Positions 1 through 10,635 of a stretch of DNA of 64,000 nt are shown here, one piece after another (the stretch's first letter is position 1; each line of letters starts with the position of its first letter). The stretch spans positions 8,886,001 to 8,950,000 of the forward strand of contig NZ_JAPNKE010000002.1 in NCBI RefSeq assembly GCF_026626665.1, written 5' to 3'. Made by a program: the position numbers and the translations under genes. The stretch is from Nannocystis pusilla (GTDB lineage Bacteria; Myxococcota_A; Polyangia; Nannocystales; Nannocystaceae). The notes beneath the pieces were generated by a model. That model worked only from the letters and a program-made list of their open reading frames with translations. It ran no database searches and was not told the origin of the DNA.

Positions 1-42
1 TCGGGATCGATGTCGTGGACCCACTGCCAGATGTCCATGGGG

Positions 43-62
43 GCATGTCCTTTAGGGCATGT
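43..62. repeat. interspersed palindrome copy (start of window)
   Basis: GCATGTCC and GGGCATGT form inverted arms around a TTTA centre. The copy covers the stop codon (52-54, reverse) of the retropepsin-like gene. It is one member of the ACMTGTCC...GGACAKGT family scattered through the window, described under findings. Confidence 0.6.
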
Positions 63-507
63 TGAGACGGAAAGAGGGAGACGAGCCGCAGTTGTTATGG
101 ACCAGTTGCAGGGAGTCGAGGACGCCGCGCTGGCCGAGGAGGATCGGGACTGGGAGGTTCGCGTCGGTGAAGTAGACCGTTCGCTGCGACAGGATCGGCC
201 CATCGGGCTGGCGCCGGCGGCCGATCCGGAGGTCGACGCGGGCGGCATGGCAGGTCGCGGCGCCTGTCGCCGAGGCGAAGCTCTGCGGCGGTCCCAGTCG
301 CTCGGGGTCGAGGCCCAACTCCCTGAGGTAGGGGCGCTGGATCAGGGTGATGGAGGCGCCGGTGTCGACGAGCGCCCTGATCTGCAGCGACCAATCGCGC
401 GACGGGTCGGCTCGGAGCTGGACATGGACGAGCGGTTGGACGAGCGCGCCGAAGCCCGAGACGGCCGTCTCCGTGAACGGATGGGCGATGCCGTGACGCG
501 AGTTCAT
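52..507 (-). CDS. retropepsin-like aspartic protease
   Basis: A 151-residue protein carrying LVDTGAS (catalytic Asp about residue 48), the active-site signature of single-domain retroviral-type aspartic proteases. These act as homodimers because each chain supplies one DTG. The C-terminal half has the hydrophobic-Gly segment ILLGQRGVLD expected of the flap/second psi-loop region. No signal peptide or membrane segment is seen, so a cytoplasmic location is likely. The ATG at 507 lies 6 bases after the stop of the upstream DUF5678-like gene, so the two are almost certainly co-transcribed. Such proteases are widespread in bacteria but mostly uncharacterised, so the substrate is unknown. The family call is firm from the motif; the function is inference. 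Confidence 0.8.
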   Translation of the reverse strand: MNSRHGIAHPFTETAVSGFGALVQPLVHVQLRADPSRDWSLQIRALVDTGASITLIQRPYLRELGLDPERLGPPQSFASATGAATCHAARVDLRIGRRRQPDGPILSQRTVYFTDANLPVPILLGQRGVLDSLQLVHNNCGSSPSFRLNMP

Positions 508-513
508 GGCGGG

Positions 514-1063
514 TCAGAACGGCGAGTCGGAGATGAAGTCGAGCACGATGTCGTCGAGCGGGAGGCCGCTGGCGCGGACCTCCGCGACGACCGCGTCGAG
601 CTCGACGCCGTGCGCGACGACGCCGCGGGTGGGGTGAAGCGCGACGTGCTGGCCGTGGTACTGCACGATCGAAGGGTCGCGAGCTTGCGCTGGCTGTCGG
701 CGAGCTCGCGCTGTAATGCGGCGAGCGTGTCGGCAGACCTCTTGCCGGCTCCTGGCTGCTCGGCCGCCATGAGCGCGACAATCCGGTGGATGACAGCATC
801 GTCCTTCTTGAAGAGCCGCTCGACGATCTCTTGGGGGCTCTCCGACAGACCGGAGCTCTTGCGCGGCTTCTTCGCGACGGCGACCGTCTTGGCGGTCGCC
901 TTCTTTGGCGACCGCCTTCTTTTGGCGGTCGCCTTCTTGCCGGCGGCCTTGCGAGCCGCGGGCTTCTCTTTGGCGACCGCTTTTTGGCTCGCTTCTTCGG
1001 CTTCGCGTCGGGCTCGGCCCAGGCGTCGCTGCTGCGCGGCGAGTGTTGCGGATGCGGCTGCAT
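514..1063 (-). CDS. Lys/Ala-rich protein with DUF5678-like C-terminus (two frame breaks)
   Basis: Three consecutive reading frames join into one sensible protein. It starts MQPHPQHSPRSSDAWAEPD at 1063, changes frame near a T5 run at about 980-984, continues as a Lys/Ala-rich tail (repeats like KKATAK and KKPRK) into SPQEIVERLFKKDDAVIH and a coiled segment, and changes frame again near 685. It ends as SIVQYHGQHVALHPTRGVVAHGVELDAVV with stop at 514. The last part resembles DUF5678 (short 'keep-writing-the-gene-name' beta motifs that often sit next to retropepsin-like genes). The Lys/Ala region is histone-H1-like and could bind nucleic acid. Both breaks look like sequencing indels. The family assignment is from memory of DUF5678 and is moderate. 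Confidence 0.55.
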
Positions 1064-1078
1064 CGTCCGCTGCGCAGG

Positions 1079-2903
1079 TTAGCGCGCGGGGCGGGGGGTG
1101 TCGAGGAGCTCGCAGACGGCCCGGCCGTACTCGGCGAGGGCGGTGTGGAGGCCCTCGGCCTCGTTGGCGGCGGCTTCGCTGGCGCCGGCGACGAAGGCGA
1201 CGAGGGCGCGCAGGAGCTTGACGCCGGGGTGCGTGACGTCGATGCCGGCGCGCTGCTCGAGCAGGCGGACGATCGCGGGGTTGTCGAGGTTGACGTAGAG
1301 GTCGGCGTCGACGCTGGCGTCGATCTTGGCGGTGAACATGCGCATGAGGCCGAGCGCGCCGCCGGCGATCCGGCCGGCCGCCTCGTCGCTCTCGACGCGG
1401 CGCTTGAGCTCGGCCTCGCGGTCGGGCACGAGCACGAGCGGGAGCTCGGCGGGGGCGAAGCGGGCGGCGATCAGGCGCTGACCTGGCCTTGTGAGCATGT
1501 CCGAAAGGAAAGCCTGCTGGTCGGCCGGGAGGTCGGCGGGAGGAACACGCGCCGGTTGCCGGCGGCGGTGCCTAACTCGATGACGGCGCCGCCGCGGCGG
1601 TCGGCGTGGCGGCGGATGAACGGGAGGGCGCCGTAGCGGGTACCGACGACGACGGGGACGCGGAGGGCGCGGAACAGGACCTCCTCGAAGCCGCCGCGCG
1701 GGCTGAGGCTGGCGTACAGCTTGCCCTGGCCGCGCCGCGCGACGACGGCGACGGGCAGATCGCCCTCGCTGGTGGGCACGGTGAGCTCGTCGGCGAGCAG
1801 TTCGAACAGGCGGTCGTCGCACAGGGCGGCGCCGAGGAGGGCCTCGTTGTGGCGGAGGAGGACGCGCCGCCAGGCCTCGGGCTCGCGCTCGGCGACCTGC
1901 TTCATGCCGTCGACGAGGGCCTCGGCGATCGCGGCGGCGACGGCCCGGTAGGCGGGGTCGCGCTGGAGGTCCTCGCGCGAGGCGGTCGGGGTCAGCTTGG
2001 CCGATTCGATCGCGCCGCTGACGAAGCCGGCCCACGGCGGCAGGAGCTCGCGCGCGTCGTCGTCGAGCAGCATGCCGCGGACGTAGACGTGGAGGTTGCG
2101 GTTGTCGGAGGTGCCGTAGGTGGCGGCGTCGTGGATCCACAACAGACCGCGCACGTCGGTGCCCTCGCGCGCGCCGAGGTCGATCGTGCACAGCGGTTCG
2201 AACCGACGCTCGAGGCGGCGGGCGAACTCGAGGCGGAGGGCGCGGGCGCGGGCCGGGTGGACGTCGCCGGCGCGCCACGGGGCGGGCTGAGCGTTGACCG
2301 CGAGCTCGTCGTCGTCGACGTAGACCGGCAGCGGCAAGAGGGCGCAGTAGTGAAGCAGGCGGGCGCGCAGGGCCGAGGCGTCGCTCAGCTCGCGGAAGTT
2401 GTCCTTGAGGTGCAGCGTGACGGTGGTGCCGACCGGGCGGCTGGCGGCGGGCTCGATGCTGAAGCGCTCGCCGCTGCGCGATTGATAGAGGAGGGTGGTG
2501 TCCGGCGATTGATAGGAGGTGGTGGTGACGGCGACGCGGGTGGCGATGACGAAGGCCGAGAGGAAGCCGAGGCCGAACAGGCCGATCAGGTCGTCGCTGC
2601 CGTGCTGCTCGCGCAGCTTGCGGGTGTAGCCGGCGCCGATGGTGGCGAGGTAGCGGACGATCTCGTCGCGCGTGAGGCCGGCGCCGGTGTCGCTGACCGA
2701 GAGGGTGCCGGCGCCCGGATCGCAGACGACGCGGATCTCCGGCGCGAACGCGGCGGGGTCCTCGAGGCGGCGGCGCACGCACGAGTCGTGGGCGTTCTGG
2801 ACCAGCTCGCGCAGGGCGACGAAGGGGGTCGAATAGAGGTGCTCGCCGAGCACCGTCATGAGGCCGAAGAGGTCGACCTGGGTGGCGAGGATCTCGGGGG
2901 TCG

Positions 2904-2907
<4 letters not shown>
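1079..2907 (-). CDS. Hsp90/HtpG-like GHKL ATPase chaperone (frameshifted)
   Basis: About 609 residues, close to HtpG length. The N-terminal GHKL ATPase fold is complete: RELVQNAHDSC (catalytic Glu about 34, Asn 38), SDTGAGL (about 72-78), and the lid glycines in GLFGLGFLSAF (about 109-119). A middle domain and helical C-terminal region follow. Frames change at about 1540-1556: the first frame ends in AGNRRVF and the product continues as PPADLPADQQAFLSDML to the stop at 1079. One interspersed palindrome (1482-1515) lies in the second part and encodes DMLTRPGQ. The ATG overlaps the stop of the upstream kinase gene (ATGA), so translation is coupled. It diverges enough from canonical HtpG that a paralogue with dedicated clients is likely; this is inference. 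Confidence 0.8.
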
Positions 2908-5050
<2,143 letters not shown>

Positions 5051-5075
5051 GGTGCCGACGGTGGCGTCGATCGAG

Positions 5076-5129
5076 CTGGCCGCAGGGACAGGTTCGGTGA
5101 TGTCGGGCGAGCTGGCCTGAAGGACAGGT
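5076..5129. repeat. two adjacent interspersed palindrome copies
   Basis: CTGGCCGCAGGGACAGGT (5076-5093) and CTGGCCTGAAGGACAGGT (5112-5129) lie 18 bases apart in the same orientation, each preceded by GAG and followed by TCGGTG. They are coding on the reverse strand (TEPVPAASS and TEPVLQASS), so the unit here also behaves as a tandem repeat of 36 bases. Confidence 0.6.
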
Positions 5130-5507
5130 TCGGTGGCGCCGGCCGATCCACCCGCGGCCGCGACCGCCGCGCCCGGGCGCGCGACGCCCGGGGGTCGTCG
5201 ACCCCAACGGGCTCGCCGGTACGGCCGGGCTCGGTCATTTCGCTACGAGTCTAGGCCAGTTTGCCGGCGCCGACCGAGGGGCTGTCGATCGAAGGCGGAG
5301 GGCGTCGTGCGGATCCGCGCAGGCCATGCCGGGCAGCGAGATCGAGCACCGGCGAGACCGCGCAGGCCCGGATCGCCGTCCGCCCGAAGTTCCGCGGGGC
5401 GCATCGGCGGGGCCATGATGGCTGGCGAGGCTCGACGAGATCGGTGGCGGCAGGAGGGCTCACGAACACGAGGCGCGCGCCGCCGAGGATCGATCGCGGT
5501 GCCCCGG

Positions 5508-5724
5508 AGCGGGCGGCGACGGAGCGGGCGCTCTCGAAGCGAGCAGCGACCGGGCCAGCGATCACGGAGCGGGCGGCGACGGGCAGGTGCTCGGAGCGAG
5601 TAGCGGCCGGGCCAGCGATGACGGAGCGGGCGGCGATGGAGCGGGCGCTCTCGGGGCGAGCCGCGACCGGGCCAGCGATCACGGAGCGGGCGGCGTCGGA
5701 GCGGGCTGTGACGGGGCCGGCTGC
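5508..5724. repeat. degenerate minisatellite, about 57-60-bp unit, 3.5 copies
   Basis: Units beginning GGAGCGGGCGGCGAC and ending near GGGCCAGCGATCAC recur at about 5508, 5566, 5623 and 5683, with the last one incomplete. The tract starts in the spacer between the kinase and ApbE genes and runs over the ApbE stop codon at 5679. The remaining spacer (5239-5507) shows no convincing gene. Confidence 0.7.
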
Positions 5725-6833
5725 TTGTCTTGCGGGTAGACGAGGATCTTGGCCAGCTCGGGGGTGACGCGCAGCTCGCCGGAGTGAGTGATGAGTGCGG
5801 CGTCGAGGCCCGGGTGCGACTGGATGAACTCGAGGCCGGCGTCGGCGCCGAGGACGGCGACGGCGGTGGCGTAGGCGTCGGCCTCGGTGGCGTTGGGCGC
5901 GAGGATCGTGATGCTCTGGAGGCTGCGCTCCTCGGGCACGGGGAAGCCGGTGCGCGGGTCGAGGATGTGCGAGTAACGGACGCCCTCGAATTCGATGAAG
6001 CGCTGGTAGTCGCCGGAGGTGACGACGGCCCGGTCGCGCGCGGGGATGGCGGCGACGGAGCCGGGGCCGTCGGGGCGCTGGATGCCGACCATCCAGGTCT
6101 TGCCGCCCTTGGTGCCGGACACGAAGGTGTCGCCGCCGCCCTCGACGATGTGGTCGGAAAAGCCGCGCTCGCGCAGGACGGTCGAGGCGCGGTCGACCGC
6201 GTAGCCCTTGGCGATCGCGCCGAGGCCCATCTTCATGCCCGGCTTGGCGAGGCGACCGCTGCGGGTGGTCGCGTCGAGCTCGATCGAGCGCCAGTCGACC
6301 AGCGGCAGCTTCTCCAGGATCGCCTCGCGCGTCGGCGGGCGGCTGCCGGGGTCGTACTTCCACAGCTGGCCGACGCCGTAGAAGGTGGGGTCGAAGGCGC
6401 CGCCGGTGGCCTGGGCGATCTCCTTGCTGCGCTGCAGGACCTCGAACAGCTCGGCGCTGAGCGGGCGCAGCGGGCCGCCGGCGCCGTCGTTGAGCTGCGA
6501 CAGCTCGCTGCTCGGGCGCCACTCGCTCATGATCTGCTCGATGCGCTCGATCTCCGCGAACGCGGCCTCGATCGCGGCCCCCGCCTCGGCCGGCTTGCGC
6601 TCGCCGACGTGGACGTTGATCGAGACGCGGGTGCCCATCTGCTGGGTCTCCGCGTAGATCGTGCCGTCCTTGCGCACGGGCGGGCCCTCGGGCTCCGGGG
6701 CGGGCGCGGGGGCCGGCTCCGGGGCTGTCTTTGCGGGCATGTCGCTCGGGACATGTTTGTTCGGACCTGTCCCCTGGGGCTGGTTGCAGCCGAGCAGGAG
6801 GACGGCCAGGGCCGCGAGCGCGGGGCGGGTCAC
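5679..6833 (-). CDS. apbE: FAD:protein FMN transferase, lipoprotein (ApbE family)
   Basis: GTG start at 6833 gives a lipoprotein signal (TRPALAALAVLLLGC) followed by a Pro/Glu linker and the ApbE domain. ApbE proteins covalently attach FMN to Thr residues of redox proteins such as the NqrB/NqrC and RnfD/G families, outside the inner membrane. Visible hallmarks are MGTRVSINV, GGAFDPTFYGVG, the Gly-rich GLGAIAKGYAVDRA, VEGGGDTFVSG with the metal/FAD-binding region, RYSHILDPRTG, and a late VTSGDY segment. About 384 residues, normal for the family. The start overlaps the stop of the upstream methyltransferase as GTGA. The last codons fall in a minisatellite and encode a Pro/Ala tail. No Nqr/Rnf target gene is in the window. 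Confidence 0.9.
   Translation of the reverse strand: MTRPALAALAVLLLGCNQPQGTGPNKHVPSDMPAKTAPEPAPAPAPEPEGPPVRKDGTIYAETQQMGTRVSINVHVGERKPAEAGAAIEAAFAEIERIEQIMSEWRPSSELSQLNDGAGGPLRPLSAELFEVLQRSKEIAQATGGAFDPTFYGVGQLWKYDPGSRPPTREAILEKLPLVDWRSIELDATTRSGRLAKPGMKMGLGAIAKGYAVDRASTVLRERGFSDHIVEGGGDTFVSGTKGGKTWMVGIQRPDGPGSVAAIPARDRAVVTSGDYQRFIEFEGVRYSHILDPRTGFPVPEERSLQSITILAPNATEADAYATAVAVLGADAGLEFIQSHPGLDAALITHSGELRVTPELAKILVYPQDKQPAPSQPAPTPPAP
6737..6784. repeat. two adjacent interspersed palindrome copies in the ApbE linker
   Basis: GCATGTCGCTCGGGACATGT (6737-6756) and ACCTGTCCCCTGGGGCTGGT (6765-6784) sit in the low-complexity linker just after the lipobox Cys of the ApbE lipoprotein, encoding NKHVPSDMPAK on the reverse strand. 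The linker position suggests insertion where the protein tolerates extra residues. Confidence 0.65.
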
Positions 6834-8910
6834 TTCTTCTTGTCCGGGCTGAGGCTCGGCGGGCGCGGCGGCGGGGCCTTGGGCGGGGGCGGTCGCGGAG
6901 CGGTGACGACCGGGGCCGGCTCGTCGTCGGGCTCGAGCTCGTCGACCGGCTCGAGCTCGTCGATCTCCTCCGGCTCCTCCTCGTCCTCGTCGACGGAGCT
7001 CGGCGGCGGGCGGAAGGTCGACTTCACCGGCGGCAGGCTGTCCTCGCCGCCGGGCAGCTTGAAGCTCGGCGGCCGGAACGAGGTGCCGCTCGTGCTGGCG
7101 CTGGCCGGGGCCTTCGGCTCGGGCAGGCGGAACGACGAGAACGAGGGCTTGGGGGCCTCCGGCGGGGCCGCCGGCTTGGCGGCCGGACGCGGCGCGCTCG
7201 GCTCGGGGGCCGCGGCCGCGGTCGGCGAGGAGGGCGAGCGCTCGGCAGCGGCGGTCGGCCCGGAGGTCGGCTTGCGCAGGTCCGGCAAGGGGCGCTTGCC
7301 GGAGGCGGAGTCGGACAGGGCACGGCTGCCGGAGGCGGCAGCGTCGGGCAGCCGCTGCGCGACGGAGGTCTCGGTGATGGGGCGCTTCCCGGAGGCAGCA
7401 GCGTCGGGCAGCCGCTGGGCGACGGAGGTCTCGGTGATCGGGCGCCTGCCGGAGGCGGCAGCGTCGGGCAGCCGCTGGGCGACGGAGGTCTCGGTGAGCG
7501 GGCGCCTGCCGGAGGCGGCAGCGTCGGGCAGCCGCTGGGCGACGGAGGTCTCGGTGAGCGGGCGCTTGCCGGAGGCGGCAGCGTCGGGCAGCCGCTGGGC
7601 GACGGAGGTCTCGGTGGGGCCGAGCGGGCGCTTGCCCGAGGAGGCCGAGTCGGCGGCGTCGAACGGGCGCTTGCCGGAGGTCTCGGCGTCGGCGATCGGG
7701 CGCCGGCCGGAGGAGGAAGCGGCGTCCGCGTTCGGCTCGGCTTCGGCGGCCGGGCGCTTGCCGGAACCGGCGAGGCCGGCGGCCGGCTGGCGGAGCTGGC
7801 TGGCGGAGGGCTCGCTGCGGCGGAGCTGGGGATCGGTCCGCTGGGGCGGCGACCGGCGGTGGCGGAGTCACCTGGCCGAAGGGCCAGCTCGGCGAGGGCC
7901 CGGTGAGCGCTGCTCTCGCCGTCGCCGCGGAGCTCGGCGGGGACCGGGCGGCTGGAGGACGACTCGGACGGCGAGCGCCGCAGGCCGCCGGAGTTCTGCC
8001 GGCGCGGCAGCAGCGGGATGTCGTTGAGCTCGGAGAAGTCGTCCTCGGTCTCGGCGAGGCGCGACAGGTCCTCTTCGTGCTCGCTGGTCGGCGCGGGCTC
8101 GGCGGTCTTGGCCGCGGAGACGGTCTTGTGTGAGCGCGTGTCGGGGTTGTTGAGGTCGGAGAAGTCGTCCTCGTCGACCGCCACCGGGGCCGGGCGGAAC
8201 GAGCCGTGCTCGATGACCGGCGCGAACAAAAACTCGCGGCCGCTGGGGAACAGCAGCTGGAAGCGCTCGTGCTCGATGACGTAGTCGTCCTCGACCGCGC
8301 CGAGGTTGCGCAGCATCTTGCCGAGCTGCGGCCCGGTGGGCCGGATCGCCCGCAGCGCCTCGAGCCGGCGCAGCGCCGCGGTCATGCCCGCGTCGCGCAA
8401 GATCTCCGCGAAGATGTCCTCGACCTCTTCCCAGGTGCCGTGCAGCGGCACGGTGGCGAGGATCCGGCCGCCGATCTTGCCGACCCGGATCATCTCGCCC
8501 AGGGCCGGCTCGAGGTCGACCGACTCGCCGAGCACGAGGTTGGCGACGACGAGGTTGTAGCTGTCGTCGGCCATCGCCGTGACGTCGTCGAAGTGGCCGG
8601 ACTTGAAGTAGACCCGGTTCTTCCACTCGGGGCGGATCCGCGTCTTCGCCATCTCCAGCGCGCCCTCGTCGGGGTCGATCGCCAGGATCTTCGCGCCCGC
8701 GCCCAACCGATGCAGCAGCTTGCCCGTGCCGCGCCCGGTCCCGCAGTGGATGTCGAGCGCGAGCACCTCGGGCAGGTTGGGCAGGTTGCGGACGATGAGC
8801 CGCGCGAAACGGTCGTGCCAGACCGGAGAGATCTCGCGGTCGAGCACCCGGGCGACCCTTCGGTCGCGGAGCCCTGAAGCTCCGCCGCCGCGACTGTCTT
8901 GTGTGCTCAA
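6830..8910 (-). CDS. SAM-dependent methyltransferase with long repetitive low-complexity tail (frameshifted)
   Basis: The N-terminal 230 residues form a class I methyltransferase: ALDIHCGTGRGTGKLL is motif I (SAM-binding Gly loop), AIDPDEGALEMA is the acidic motif II, and YNLVVANLVLGE is motif IV. A long, disordered, Asp/Ser/Pro-rich extension follows. It contains DDFSDLNNPD/DDFSELND pairs, five tandem 20-residue repeats (ETSVAQRLPDAAASG...) and a Pro/Glu-rich end at DKKK. The frame changes near 7845-7850, beside a G4 run, and is open on both sides. The best start is TTG at 8910, as no ATG precedes the fold. The stop overlaps the GTG of apbE. The substrate is unknown; the tail resembles a protein-binding or phosphorylated disordered region. 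Confidence 0.75.
7321..7620. repeat. five perfect-register 60-bp tandem repeats inside the methyltransferase tail
   Basis: Units start at 7321, 7381, 7441, 7501 and 7561, each exactly 60 bases. Units 3 and 4 are identical; the others differ at a few positions. Each encodes one 20-residue block (ETSVAQRLPDAAASG plus R/K-R-P-L/I-T) on the reverse strand, keeping frame. Recent duplication or gene conversion is likely. Confidence 0.95.
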
Positions 8911-8938
8911 GGGATGGATGGCGTCGGCCCGGTAGGGC

Positions 8939-10429
8939 TCAGTTCTTGGGCAGGATGATCAGCCCGAACTCGTAGTTGCTGCCGCCGCCGTTGGCCCGGA
9001 TCAGCGCCGCCTTGGCGGCCGGGTCGGCCTCGTTGTTGCCGCAGTCCTGGTCGTTCTGCGCCATGCAGTAGTCGAAGCTGATGTTGGTGACGAAGGCCCG
9101 GTCGCCGTAGTTGCGCAGGAAGGTCTCGTCGCCCTCGGTGACGCGGATGGCGTGGGTGAAGCCGTCGAAGCCCATGGCCGGGAACTTCGCCGAGGGGCTG
9201 GCGCTGACCGAGGCGGCCGCCGAAAGGGCGTTGTACGAGAAGATGTAGGCGTAGAAGCAGCTGCCCGCGCAGTCCTCGTTGTACGTGACCGTGACCTTCG
9301 GGTCGGGCACGTCGGTGCCGAAGGTGAAGGTCGGCGGGTTGGCGGCCGCGACGTCGAACACGAGGTGGCCCGGCGAGAGGGTCTTGTCGGCGCCGGTGTC
9401 CTCGCGCAGCACGTCGTAGGCGGTGCCGGCCTGGACGTCCTGCGGGGCGCAGTACGGCAGGTAGGCCTTGGTGCCCGACTGCTCGATGGTGGTGATCCAC
9501 GCGTAGGCGCCGTAGCGGAGCTTGGTGTCGATGGTGCCCGAGAGCTCGCAGGTGTCGGCGCTGACCGCGATGCCCGGCGGGAAGCTGTCGGGGGTGTCGG
9601 CGTTGCCGTCGAAGTTGCGGCTGCCGTTGCCGCGGCCGGCCACCAGCGAGCAGGTCGGCGGGACGGTGGCGTCCTTGACCGGGATGACGATGCCCTTGGC
9701 GATCAGGCCGTCGAGGTCCTCGCCGTAGGTGATGCAGCCGTCGGGATAGGCGGCCAGCAGCGAGTCGGTGTCGACCTGGATCGGGTCGCGGATCTCGAGG
9801 ACGCCGCACTCGCTCACGATCACCTGACCGTCGGCGTCGGTGGTCGTCAGCTCGACGTTCGAGATGCCGGTGACCTCGGGCGTGCCCGAGATGACGCCGC
9901 TCGTGGGGTCGATCGTGAGGCCCGCGGGCAGGGTGCCGTTGTCGGTCCAGTTGGTGTACGGCGGGCGCCCGCCGACGCCCTTGGCCTCGTAGTTGTAGAC
10001 GAGGCCGACGAAGCCGTCGGGGATGTCGCCGGGGGCGACGCTCTCGTCGCGGCAGTCGATGCCGGCGCCCGCGTCGATGATGATGTCGCCGCAAGTGATG
10101 ACCCGCTCCACGTCGCGCCCGTCGACGACGACGACCTTGAGCGGATACATGCCCTCGGCGGTGGGGGTGCCGGAGATCGTGCCGGTGGCCTCGTCGATCA
10201 TCAGGCCGTCAGGCAGCGGGGTGGACGGGTCGACCGAGAACTTGAAGGGCGCCACGCCGTCCACCGCCGGCGTGTACGAGTAGGGGACGCCGACCTGCCC
10301 GCGCGCCGGGTTGGCACACTCGAGCGAGACGTCCTCGGCGAAGCCCCACGGGGCGAACTCGTCGCGCGAACACCCGACGAGGGCGCTGGTGACGAAGGCG
10401 GTGGTAAGGACGAGGGGGCGGAGGTGCAT
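8939..10429 (-). CDS. lipoprotein with putative Ig-like (He_PIG) domains
   Basis: The signal peptide ends in a lipobox (TTAFVTSALVGC, Cys at about 20). Two consecutive beta-rich modules follow, each with the He_PIG signature 'G.PY.Y' then 'LP.GL.ID..TG.ISGTP': VGVPYSYTPAVDGV... with GTISGTPTAEG, and VGLVYNYEAKGVGG... with GVISGTPEVTG. These folds occur in cell-surface and secreted proteins. The C-terminal half is Cys-containing and unassigned (ENDCAGSCFYAYIF-type Cys pairs and a late MAQNDQDCGNNE). A surface-anchored adhesin or envelope protein is plausible, but no ligand can be read. ATG at 10429. Confidence 0.8.
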   Translation of the reverse strand: MHLRPLVLTTAFVTSALVGCSRDEFAPWGFAEDVSLECANPARGQVGVPYSYTPAVDGVAPFKFSVDPSTPLPDGLMIDEATGTISGTPTAEGMYPLKVVVVDGRDVERVITCGDIIIDAGAGIDCRDESVAPGDIPDGFVGLVYNYEAKGVGGRPPYTNWTDNGTLPAGLTIDPTSGVISGTPEVTGISNVELTTTDADGQVIVSECGVLEIRDPIQVDTDSLLAAYPDGCITYGEDLDGLIAKGIVIPVKDATVPPTCSLVAGRGNGSRNFDGNADTPDSFPPGIAVSADTCELSGTIDTKLRYGAYAWITTIEQSGTKAYLPYCAPQDVQAGTAYDVLREDTGADKTLSPGHLVFDVAAANPPTFTFGTDVPDPKVTVTYNEDCAGSCFYAYIFSYNALSAAASVSASPSAKFPAMGFDGFTHAIRVTEGDETFLRNYGDRAFVTNISFDYCMAQNDQDCGNNEADPAAKAALIRANGGGSNYEFGLIILPKN

Positions 10430-10635
10430 CGTCGACTCCTAGGGACGCCTGCGAGGGGCGCCGGGGCAAAGTAACACGAGGAGTTAGCGCTGACTACGCG
10501 CCAGGGCAAACAAACCGCGCATCCGCCGGGCGGACGCGGCTGCAGGGGCGCCCCGGCGGGAGGGGCGGAAGCGGGCGGCCGCGCGCAGGCGGCCGATTCG
10601 GGGCTGGACGGCCGAACAGGGGCCCAGGCGGCGGT

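Noticed and set aside
10..1221. 403-residue plus-strand frame
   Set aside because: Antisense of the retropepsin/DUF5678-like genes; composition is Arg/Ala-rich shadow and the minus strand carries recognisable motifs.
7321..7620. CRISPR-like array
   Set aside because: The 60-bp units are contiguous with no unique spacers, and are coding.
5730..8027. 765-residue plus-strand frame
   Set aside because: Antisense of apbE and the methyltransferase; its repeats are reverse readings of the 60-bp units.
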